From contig NC_092566.1 of the NCBI RefSeq assembly GCF_037975245.1, positions 5,456,001 to 5,520,000 of the forward strand: DNA of 64,000 bases, given 5' to 3'. This document shows positions 23,790 to 34,196 of this stretch, in pieces. Numbering within the stretch: position 1 is the first letter of the stretch; each line of letters begins with the position of its first letter. Made by a program: the position numbers and the translations under genes. This DNA comes from Apostichopus japonicus. Its lineage: Eukaryota > Echinodermata > Holothuroidea > Aspidochirotida > Stichopodidae. The notes beneath the pieces are model-generated. The model ran no database searches. It was given only the letters and a program-made list of their open reading frames with translations, and was not told the origin of the DNA.

Positions 23790-26090
23790 AGTGACCATTT
23801 CCCGGTATATTCCATTTTACATTCTCATTGTAGCCAAATCTCAGATCAGGCCTTGAACGATAACTATACTACTCTGCAGTATTTCTGTATTGTGGTCTAC
23901 CAGGAAGATCTGCCAATGCGACATTGCTGATTTCTTCATTATCAGAACCTTCTTCGACCTCTTGCAATATGGTGTCAATCATCAGGTGACACATTTTCTT
24001 AATCAAATATATTCCTTCTCGTTTTTACCTCATATCTCGAAACCTACAAGAATAACAGACCATATACCACCACGCTCATTGATAATACTATTTAGTAATG
24101 ACTCGAGCCTTAAGTCTTCTAGTGGAATTATTGTTTCTGACATAAGTGACCATTTTCCGGTATATTCCATTTTACATATACTCATTGTAGCCCAATCTCA
24201 GATCAGGCCTTGAACGATGATAGATATTATTTCAGAAGAGATACCTCTTTAAATGCTATGAATGACTTTGACATGAAACTTGAAATGGTAAACTGGGATT
24301 TCTTGTATAATTTTACTGATGAGAATATTGCTTATAATAAGTCTATTGATGTAATTTCCTCTTTATTTAACAGTACTTGTAAGTTAAAGCGAATCAGAGT
24401 TAACGCTAGACATAGACCTTCCCCGTGGATAACAAAAAGCATGAAAAATTCTATCAAAACAAAGAAAAATACTCTATAAAGCATATATTTGTAAGCCCAC
24501 CCAGTAAAAAAAAAAACTACATATTTTATTTACAGAAACAAACTCACTAGTGTTATTAGGGCTGCTAAAAAGTCTTCTTTTGCTGAAGTATTTGAAAAAA
24601 TAAACACAATTTGAATAAAACTTGGCAAATAATAAATAAAATAATTGGCTCAAATAAGAACAAATCCATGAATTTAAGTTTTAATCATAAGAAAAAGGTA
24701 ATACTGATTATAGGGAAATTGCTAATGCTTTTAACGATTATTTTATTACAATTGGTCCAAACCTAGCAAAGAAAATACCCGTTTGCTTTTTCAAATTCGA
24801 TGACTATCTTGCTCAAAATACTAACTTATATTCCTTATTTCTCTCACCAACAAATCCTTCTGAAATATTTAGGATTATCAACAAATTACCAAAGAATTCT
24901 GCTCCTGGAATTGGTGGTTTCCCAACTAAAATTATCCAGAATAATAGTTACAAAATTGCTGCCCCTCTTACACATATTATTAATTTATCACTTTCTTCTG
25001 GTATTGTTCCTGACTAAACCAAACTTGCAAGAGTGACTCCTATTTTCAAATCAGATGATCCATCCGCTTTAAACAATTACCGTCCCGTTTCAGTTCTGTC
25101 ATCTGTATCTAATATTTTTGAAAGGATTATTTACAATAGAACTATTAATTTTCTCAATAAGCATAATATCATTATAGCGATCGTCAGTTCGAATTTCGTC
25201 AAAAGTATTCAACATATATTGCAGCGTTAGACATCTCCAATTGGATTTCAAAAGGTTTTGATAACAATCATTGTACCCTAGGCATTTTCTTAGATTTATC
25301 CAAAGCATTTGATACTGTCGATCATAACATACTCTTAAGTAAACCTTTTCACTATGGTATACCATGGAGCTCCATGGGTATATACGAGGTGTTGCCCATG
25401 ATTGGTTTTGTGATTATTTATCCAACCGTAAACATCTTGTTATTTTAATGATTGCTCATCTTTACTTAGAGATATTTCTTGTGGTGTGCCCCGGGGCTCT
25501 ATTCTTGGACCTTTGTTATTTATTTTATATATTAACGATCTTCCATTATGTTCTAAGAAATTATCTTCTTCTCTTTTTGCCGATGACACCAGTATTCTTT
25601 ACAAGACAAGTAAACCACATTCCTCTATATCCGACTCACGCACGTTCTGACTGGTTTAAATCGAACAAATTGTCCCTTAATGTTAAAAAGACAAACTTCA
25701 TGTTATTTTATCAACTTCACAACAAGTTTAAAAATCTTAAAATATGCATTGATGACACCTTTGTTACACAGACTCATTCTGTCAAATTCCTTGGACTTAA
25801 TCTTGACCCTCAACTTAACTGGAAACTTCATATTAACAGTATGCAACAAAACGGCTAAAATTATAGGAGTCCTTTTTAAATAAGTCATTTTGTACCAAAG
25901 AATGTTCTCATTACGCTTTACCATTCTCTTATTTACTTGCACCTATATCTTATTGTAACATTTTATGGGGTAATACTCATTCCACTTACTTTAATGGCTT
26001 GTTTATTCTTCAGAAAAAAAGCTATTGCTATAATGACACTGTCAGACCATAGAGCTTACACTTCGCACCTCTTTTAAGCTTAAACTCGGA
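23790..26090 (+). mobile_element. Jockey/CR1-like LINE (LINE A), decayed, endonuclease and reverse transcriptase remnants
   Basis: Frames along the plus strand show, in order, the end of an AP-type endonuclease (THFLNQIYSFSFLPHISKPTRITD, then SDISDHFPVYSI, 23950-24180), a linker region (24210-24480), and reverse transcriptase blocks. The latter are NNYRPVSVLSSVSNIFERI (25075), FLDLSKAFDTVDHN (25290), a GVPRGSILGP-like block near 25490 and FADDTSILYK near 25580. A C-terminal region (NVKKTNFMLFYQLHNKFKNL, 25680-25860) follows. Stops and shifts break every block. A 70-bp segment is duplicated (about 23795-23862 and 24146-24221). The 3' region of the same family occurs at 31124-31570, 39905-40560 and 51437-52545. 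Confidence 0.85.
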
Positions 26091-26645
26091 CACCCATGAC
26101 CATTTTACAATACATTAGAGTAATTAACGAGCTCTATAGTCTGACAGTGTGATTATACGAATAGCTTTTTTACATACTTTGAACATATTATCGAACTCAC
26201 CCTTTACCCTCTTGAGACATTATGGTAAACTCAGAGGACAAACTACTTGTCATAATCGTAGTAAGCTAAATTGTCTGCATAGCAGGGAGGGCAGAATGCT
26301 ATTGTTAACTTTATACATGAAAATACCTAGTTGAAATCTATGAATGTCAGACAAGGTGGGAATCTTTAAATCTTTAAAGAGGTGCGAAGTGTGAGCCCTA
26401 TAGTCTGAAAGTGTGATTATACGAATAGCTTTTTTACATACTTTGAACATATTATCGAACTCACTCTTTACCCGCTTGAGACATTATGGTAAACTCAGAG
26501 GACAAACTACTTGTCATAATCGTAAAACATATAGAGGGACAAAGGGTGGCAGGCGCAGACAAAGAAAAATATCAACTTTCATTTCCGACCGTTCATCAGA
26601 ACTGACTATTACTAGTTCATCATTCTACCATAAGGACTTCTGATA
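26000..26645. repeat. Rearranged LINE A tail: inverted and direct copies
   Basis: tagtctgacagtgtgattat... (26140-26265) is repeated directly at 26402-26525. Both are inverted relative to the forward LINE A sequence at 26012-26060 and to the intact order at 51837-51950. The segment is a small palindrome-like rearrangement of the LINE 3' region. Confidence 0.75.
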
Positions 26646-26689
26646 ACTTAAAATCTCTGCCATTCACATATTGTTGGAAAACTTACTTT

Positions 26690-27402
26690 CTGTTGTATTA
26701 ACATGCAATCAGTTAGGAACAAAGCTGATTTTTTTTTTATTGTGTTCAGGACAAGAGTTTGGATGTTGATGCCATTTATGAGACTTGGTTAAGAGAGGTG
26801 ATATCATACTATGTGGTGATATCACCCCAGTTGGATATTCATTTCAACATGTTCACAGAAAGTAAAAACCCGGAGGAGAGGTTGGAATTTGAAAGAACAG
26901 TGAATTCTCGGACTGTGAATTTAGTTGCCCTTTACCGTCCTCCAGATTCTTCTTTTGGATCTTTTTTATATGACTTTGGAGAACTGATTGTTGATTATCT
27001 TCCTAATCAATCATATGCCATGTCTTGCTTTCTGATATTTCTGTATTACCAGGCTTATCAGATCATTATGCTCTTTCATGCAACCTGAATCTTCAAAAGC
27101 CTCAGTCCTATACCCTCAGTTACGACTAAAACTCGTAATCTGAAGGCTTTAGACCTATTCAATTATTCTGCTGATATTTGCTCCGCTTTCGCTGAATCTC
27201 ACTTTGAATATCAAGATTTGGATACCTGTGTAAATCTTTATGAATCATTTTTACGAGACGCCTTGGATCGACATACACCTGTAAAGATAAAACCTCTTCG
27301 AGTACGACCATCCAGTCCTTCGTTCTTTGATGAAATCCGCTCAGCACGAAAAATTCGTCGCCAGCATGAAAGGAAATGGATGAATTCACGGCTCGAGGTT
27401 GA
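26690..27402 (+). mobile_element. CR1/L2-like LINE (LINE B), 5' part with endonuclease region
   Basis: It opens with a CNQLGTKADF-like start of the endonuclease in broken frame at about 26700, followed by DVDAIYETWL (26763). VALYRPPDSSFGSFLYDF lies at 26925-26985, and a linker at 27130-27400 ends RKIRRQHERKWMNSRLEVDH. The order and spacing match CR1/L2 LINE ORF2. It is interrupted at 27410 by a hAT-type insertion and resumes at 29225. Confidence 0.8.
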
Positions 27403-27410
27403 CCACCAAG

Positions 27411-29216
27411 CAGCGACGTAGCCAAGAATTTGAAAGGGGGGGGGGGGAGCACTGATATGGATTTTCAAAATTGTAGGCACGACTATCTGAGCGGAGCGCC
27501 ACCATCGGTTGGCGCGGAGCGTACAAGAAAATTTTTGGTTTTACAAACCCCCCAGATGGCCGGAAACGGCCCTTCCCGAGTGTTCATTCTGGTTCCATGG
27601 CCTCTTGCTAACTTGAGACACCTCATTCAATATCACTTTTAAACCAAAAAACAAACGAGTTAAAATAGTACGTAATTCAATACTACATAATGTTCGGTAT
27701 TTAAAATTAGCAAAGTACATGTACAGAGTAGTCTTACTTTTCAACTGCTGATACTTGTAGATACATATATACAGTGGCGTAGGAAGATACTTTTGAGTGG
27801 GGAGGGGGCTGAAGACTGATGGCCGGCCTGGGGGAGGGGTCTAAGGGGAGGGGGTGTCCCCCTCCCCTTTGGAAATTTTTGCATTTCCAGGTAGCCTCAG
27901 ATGCAATTTGGTGCAATATAGCACACTTCAACACCCACTCCATTTTGTAAACTTAATTTTGTATTTTCACCAGGCATTAGATGCAATTTGGTGCTCCAAA
28001 TGAGATTTTTTTTCTCATTTGGAAATGAAAAAGGGGTTTTCTGACTTGCGAAGCGGGGGGGGCGGAATGATACTTCCGCCCTCCACATTTTTCACTGGGG
28101 GCTGGCGCCCCCCAGCCCCCCCGGTTCCTACGCCCTTGCATATATAGATAGGCCAGAAATGTCTTTGATACAACTATAGCCAGTAATTGTCTTTGATACA
28201 ACTGTAAATGTTTAAGTTAGCCTAATATTAGAGAAGGCGAGAGCTATCCGACGATTGCCATCTGATGCAAATTTCTCAACTGTTTTCTCAACTGAAATAT
28301 TATCTGCGTAAACGGGTTCTTAACTAGATGTTATAAAAACTGACAAGATCGGATTCTAGACTTTTTCGGCGGGTAGAGTGTTGAATGAAACGGCACGCGA
28401 TAGAAATGGCAGCCTAAATTAGAAGACTAGGTCACCTAATTTAGCCATATTCTTGCTACGTTCATTTCAATAGTTATTCCTGTCTGGACTCTTAAACTCG
28501 TCCAGCAAGCTTATGGATTTGAAATATGGGTGTTTTTAGAAAAGATAACTTGGCCAAAAAAAAGTGTGTAGGCCCGGGCCTACAGTGCTACATACTGGCT
28601 ACGCCCCTGATCACGGATATCATATTATCAGCAGATTTTGTTTCCTGTTTGAATTCTTTTACATGTTCTTTACATAATATATCAGAAAGACAAACATAGT
28701 GCTCTTTTACAATTTTTCCAGTAGGATGATTCTTGTTTATTGTCCAATGTCTGGACTTTAATACATTTGACGAACTTAACTGATGGACAATATAAACTTT
28801 CATATTGCTATAGCTTAGCTTCATAACATGCTGTTCGTGCACAACTTAGGACGAATCATAGAAAGGATGAGAACGAACGTTGTCGACGTTGTTGTGCATA
28901 CGGTTCGTGACATTCCATAGAGTGCGGTTAGGTAGGCAATATGTATTTTATTACGCAGTGGCCAACTGTAGGCTTGTAATAGGCTATAGGCTAAATTTAG
29001 ATAATTGCATCTGCCAAACTAAGTAAGTAGTTGAATCAGTAGGCGTGAATGTTACTACGATTATAATTGAGTTAACGGAGCTGACGAGTATTCAAGATCA
29101 AAAGAGCACTGACAAAATACCATGCTAAAAAACAACAGTTAAAAAAAAAAAAAAAAAATCGACACTGAAAGGGGGGGAGCGGTCGCTCCCCCTGCTCCCC
29201 CCTGGCTACGTCCCTG
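27411..29216. mobile_element. hAT-type insertion in LINE B, 1.8 kb, composite
   Basis: The left TIR is CAGCGACGTAGCC at 27411 and the right TIR is GGCTACGTCCCTG ending at 29216. The 8-bp target CCACCAAG is duplicated at 27403-27410 and 29217-29224, and the LINE B reading continues across the join. A second TIR-like end, GGCTACGCCCCTG, lies at about 28597-28609, and 27474-28609 resembles (inverted) the element at 47515-47988. The insertion is therefore composite. It also contains another nested MITE. No transposase frame was seen. Confidence 0.85.
27772..28138. mobile_element. hAT-type MITE, 367 bp, nested
   Basis: TIRs are CAGTGGCGTAGGAA (27772) and TTCCTACGCCCTTG (ends 28138). The target CATATATA is duplicated at 27764-27771 and 28139-28146. 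The G/C-rich ends with an AT-rich core are typical. It sits inside the 27411-29216 insertion. Confidence 0.85.
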
Positions 29217-29224
29217 CCACCAAG

Positions 29225-31110
29225 AGTATTGTTAGCAACGGAATATTCTCAATAACTTGATCCGACATGCCAAGATATAATATTTCTCTGCTCAAGTAGA
29301 TTTTTGCACAGGTGATCAAAAGAAACTATTTAAAATATTGAATAGTCTTCTACATAGATCAAGAAACACTTTTCTTCCAACATCTGTCTCAAACAAACCT
29401 CTTGCAAATAACTTTTCAGACTTTTTTCTTCAGAAATTGAAACTATACGTAAATCATTTAAGGTTCTTCTGAATTTCAGAAGGAAGGCAAACTCATTTCA
29501 AAATTATGTTTATTTCGCCTAACAAATATTCAAGAAGTTAATGTTATTATGAATTCACCTTCAAAGTCATGAACTTGACCCATTACCTACATACTTGCTT
29601 AAGAAATGTATAAATGTGTTTGTGCCATATATATCTATTATCATTAACAAATCCATTCAACAAGGTGTTTCCCCGATAGCCTTAAGGTTGCACATTCGGC
29701 CACTTCTTAGGAAAGATGGCTTAGATAAAGAATGTTTAAAGAATTACAGACCAGTGGCAAACCTAAAATTCTTGGGGAAAACTATTGAACGCATTATTTC
29801 TAGTCGCATTACTGATCAAATGAATACCAATGATGTCTATGATCCATTTCAATCTGCTTATAGGGTTAATCATGGTATTGAGACTGCTTTACTTCGAGTA
29901 AGCAGCGATATACTTTTTGAAATGGATTATGGTAGAATAGTGGCTATGGTACTTTTAGATTTGAGTGCTGCATTCGACACTGTGGACCATGAAATTCACT
30001 TTCGCGATTGAATAGTTTCTTGGGTATAGATGCTGTTGCTCTAGAGTTGTGCAACTCATATTTAAACAGGCGACCTCATTATGTTTGTATTGGGGATGAA
30101 TTATCCAATCCTGTATACATGGAATATTCAGTTCCGCAGGGTTCAGTCCTTGGACCCCAGTGGTACCCTATTTATACACTTCCAATTCGTAGAATTTTGA
30201 AGAAGCACAATATTTCATACCACGTTTATGCAGACGATACCCAGATTTACATTGATTTCACTCCTTCTCAAGATGAGAGTGTTAAAGCCATCAGATGCCT
30301 TGGAAGTTGCATCAATGATATCCGTTTGTGGATGAGACGTAATTTTTTTAAGCTTAATGAAGAAAAAACCGAGTTTTTGCTTTTTGGTTCTTGTCATCAG
30401 CTCGCTAAATTTAATATTCCATGCATATCAATTGGTAATGTTCAGGTTCGCCCTTCCACTCATGCGCGTAATCTTAGTGTAAGTTTTGATTCCAATATGT
30501 CTATGAATCGCCACATTTCCAAACTAACAAGTTCTGCTGCATTTCATCTCAGAGGCATCTACAAATTAAGAAAATATTTAAATGATAAGGCAACTGAACA
30601 AATCGTACATTCTTGTATCACTTCAAGGTTGGATATGGTCAATTCCATACTTCTCGGTCTTCCACAAGAACAGATTCATAGACTCCAATTTATCCAGAAC
30701 TCAGCTGCGCGTATTGTACCTCATTCTCACAAGCATTGTCATATCCACCCTGTCTTAAAAAACCTGCACTGGCTACCTGTAAAATATCGTATTATGTATA
30801 AAATTCTCCTTATTGTTTATAAATTAAGAAATTAGAAGAAATTAAGTCCAAACATTCTTGGGGGGATAGGGCATTTATTGTTTCTGCCCTTCGCTTATGG
30901 AACCAACTCCCCTTAAAAATCAGACATGCAGCTACTCTCTCTAACTTTAAGAAGAGCATCAAAACCCACTTAATGACAAAAGCTTTTATATAATCTTGAA
31001 CCATTAGGTTTCTTCTGTCATTGTTTTGTATTATTATGTATTATTTGTATCATTTCAAATTGCTAATTGCTCCATGAACATTCTTTGAGTGGTGTGTGCG
31101 CATTATAAGT
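29225..31110 (+). mobile_element. CR1/L2-like LINE (LINE B), reverse transcriptase part
   Basis: After the insertion the frame continues with IYYFSAQVDF and FLPTSVSNKPLANNFSDFF. The reverse transcriptase covers 29595-30835: LKNYRPVANLKFLGKTIERI, LLDLSAAFDTVDHE, YSVPQGSVLGPQ, YHVYADDTQIYIDF and WMRRNFFKLNEEKTEFLLF. The catalytic YADD box is kept (about 30225). The C-terminal region contains LKNLHWLPVKYRIMYKILLI. A one-base frame change at about 30005 splits the enzyme into two frames and further stops follow, so it is dead. Sequence beyond about 31124 belongs to LINE A, suggesting that LINE B landed inside LINE A. Confidence 0.85.
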
Positions 31111-31123
31111 CGTATTATTACTT

Positions 31124-31570
31124 TACATTTGTAAAGTATCCGCTCTAAACATGAAAAAGAATCTTTCAGTTTCTCAGGTTTCCAATTATGGACCTATCTA
31201 AATAACACGGTTAAAAATGTCCCATCACTTGCAAATCTTCTCTAAGAATCTGAAGCATTTACTTTTATCCAATTACTGAACAGTTTAAGATGGCTAAGAT
31301 ATTACATATTTTTTCTTTTTCTTTTTCATTTTTGTCATTTTTGTCTTTACGTAATTGATAATTCTTTAAATTGTATAATGTTATCTTATGTAACGTTAGT
31401 ACAGTTACATAGTTTATTTGTGTTTGCAACCTTTTTTTTATTGCATGCATGTTCATTATTATTTTTTTTATTGTCTTTGTACGGGGGTCTGCTTCGTAAG
31501 AGCCTCGGCTTTCTCAGACCTCCTCCACTTGTCACATGCATTTTCTTCTATTATTGTGTAATATATTTTG
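31124..31570 (+). mobile_element. LINE A 3' end fragment
   Basis: It matches 52060-52530 and 40320-40545: gtatccgctctaa, ctttcagtttctcagg, gaacagtttaagatggctaag, and the terminal block ggtctgcttcgtaagagcct. It ends at about 31570 where a gypsy remnant begins, without the (aaataaa)n tail of the other copies. Confidence 0.75.
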
Positions 31571-33650
31571 ACCAAACCAACTATGCCATGGACGCTGATT
31601 GTATGTCCAGAGGTTCGAAACCGGTGAGGAAGAACATAATTCCATCTTTGTGTTCTCCGTTTCATGCCACGTGATCTGTTCTCCACATTAAGTATGAGAA
31701 CGGTCACGTAACGTAACGGTGGAACCCCAGAGGTAAAAAGGACACCCGATTCAAAGGCAAATAGCGGCAAAGGGAATTCTGGAGGCACGAAACCACCAAG
31801 TGGGAGTGGATTCAAAAAGCAAGTTACTTGCTATAATTGTAACAAACCTGGTGATCTCATGTCACAATGTTATCTGCTGCAAAATCAAAATTCCCAAAGA
31901 AAACAGGAGGGATCCTCAAAATCACCCCTAACACTGTTGGGTGTGTGGCCTCACAGGGAATTCGAATCGAATTGACGAGGAAATCCAAAAGAAGGAATTT
32001 CCTAAAAATCAAGTGAATAAGGAATTCCAACCATTCGTGATGGAGGGTAGAATATCAATTAGTGATGATTGTTCGCCTCAACAAATTAAGATTGTTAGGG
32101 ACACATGTTGTTCACAGTCGCTCATTTTAGAAGAAACGTTGCCCTTTGGTGAACAGAGTTCGACTGGAACGTGTGCATTATTCCGTTGGATAAACATTGA
32201 GATCAGTGTTCCCTCACACAGAGTAAACCTAGAGTGTGGTTTGGTGTCTGGTCAAGTGCTGGTTGGAGTTATGTCGGAATTGCCGATAAAAGGTGTTTCC
32301 ATGATGCTTGGAAATGACCCGGCAGGGGATAAGGTTCTCCCTAACCCCATTGTTACAAATACGCCCTTTAATGTTGGTAGCCACGAGGAAGATAAAATAT
32401 TTCCTGCGTGTGTAATGACTAGGGCAATGAGTAAAAAGGCAGTCTCGGAAGTGGCGGCGTCTGAGAGCTGTCAGAGTGATGTCTTCAAGGTGTTGAATGA
32501 GACAGAAAGTAGTTCGGGAGATAACCAAAAGGTAGGGAGGGAAGATCCTTTGAGCCGCAACACTTGATTTTAGAACAAAGTCGTGACCCTGAAGTGACCT
32601 ATTTAGTTAAAGGGGCAGTGACCCCACAAGAAGCGGAGGATAACCCTGTCTGCTTCTACAAAGAAAATGGCGTGGTGATGAGAAAATGGCGACCGCTAGA
32701 TGCGCCTGCTGATGAGGAATGGCAAGTGGTGCACCAAATTGTTGTACCCAAGGTGTACCACAGTGACGTCATGAGCATGGCCCATGATAGTCCAATGGCA
32801 GGATATTTAGGCGTCAGGAAAACCTGTGATAGGTTTCTAAAACATTTTTGTTGGCCCAAAATCAGGAGTGATGTGGCTGATTACTGTAGGTCGTGCCATA
32901 CATGTCAGGTGGTTGAGAAGCCCAACCAGAATATACCGCCTGCACCTTTGAAGCCAATCACTGCTTTTGATGAGCCTTTTAGTAGAGTCATTATTGATTA
33001 CTTTGATCCTCTCCATCAACAAAATCAGGTAGAAAAAAATTGGAGCAAGGTCAAGCCAAAATGAAACTATGGTATGACAAAAATGAAATGAACAGAGTGT
33101 TCAAACCAGGAATCATTCAATTATTGAAAAGGAATGTCTTGCACTCCTGTTATCACTGCAATATTTCGATGTATATTTGTATACCCACTGTCTACCCTGT
33201 GCTTGTGTTTACTGATCGTAATCCTCTCACTTTCATACATAGAATGAAGAATAAGAATAAGAGATTAATGAGATGGAGTTTAACTTTACAAGAGTACAAT
33301 CTTGATGTGAGGCACATAAAAGGAAAAGACAATGTGATGGCAGATGCTTTGTCAAGATTCACATGAATTTATTGTATATATGACAAGACAAAGATAATGT
33401 CACTATGCATGTGTATAAATAACACTCAGAATTATTTATTATGCATAACTTAAAAGTTGTTTGATAAATGTTTAACGAAAATTTTTTCAAGTGTAACAAA
33501 GTTCATATTGTTTGATAGAATATGTGATAAGATATAGCAGAATGTAAGAGATAAAAAATTGTTATTCATTCAAACTTTCCTTTAAGGGGGAGGGGGTTAC
33601 GAGGGCCCATTGTAGCCTAACGCTAGTCACTGCTAGCGAGGAACCTAATA
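31571..33650 (+). mobile_element. Ty3/gypsy-type LTR retroelement remnant, scrambled
   Basis: In order it shows: a gag zinc knuckle (CYNCNKPGDLMSQC, about 31830), with Asp where the knuckle His should be; an aspartic-protease-like region with RDTCCSQSLI (about 32100) instead of the D-T/S-G triad; and an integrase N-terminal H2C2 zinc domain (32740-32905, ...CRSCHTCQ). An integrase C-terminal piece follows (KLWYDKNEMNRVFKPG, 33062-33110), then an RNase H end (VFTDRNPLTFIHRMK ... KDNVMADALSRF, 33200-33360), and a purine tract at 33585-33598. The reverse transcriptase is missing, and RNase H lies after integrase instead of before it. No paired LTR was found. It is an old, non-functional copy. 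Confidence 0.8.
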
Positions 33651-33847
33651 TTATAATATAGAAAGTATTTGAAAAGGCCTACGTGACAAATCAATATTTG
33701 AGAAATTAGGTGTCAGAATGTTATTTATGTAATGAGCAATACACGATTGTTCTGGTATATTCCTTATGATGGCACGCTGGTCTCGGTTCCCGTCGGTTTA
33801 CGTGAAATCCCGTTGTACGCTGTGCACGCATCTTCGTGGATTCTCTG

Positions 33848-33981
<134 letters not shown>

Positions 33982-34136
33982 CTATGATTAAGGGAAGAAC
34001 CAAATTAACAGGCCTAGTATTCTTTTAAAGGTATGGTTACATATGTTCGGACCTGTCAATCTTTACACTGAATTATTTGTTACCATACTTTTCGTATCAT
34101 AAGCAAATAGGTGATTAGCTTTGATGTAGATGAAAG

Positions 34137-34196
34137 TATTTTTTTCATTTTTCATTTCATTTCATTTTTCATTTTTTTCATTTCATTTCATTTTAC
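34137..34196. repeat. (ATTTC)n-like repeat abutting a stop codon
   Basis: Repeats of catttcattt/tttttcatt run up to the end of the minus-strand gene, replacing the aaaatgaaaaa seen after the stop codons of the other two intact copies. It is an expansion of a pre-existing AAATG-like motif. Confidence 0.8.

Noticed and set aside
27430-27642. Recurring peptide YLSGAPPSVGAERTRKFLVL in several MITEs (also near 16150, 21080 and 47900)
   Set aside because: Explained by nucleotide conservation of the shared module; both strands and several frames are equally conserved, copies contain shifts, and there is no start or domain.
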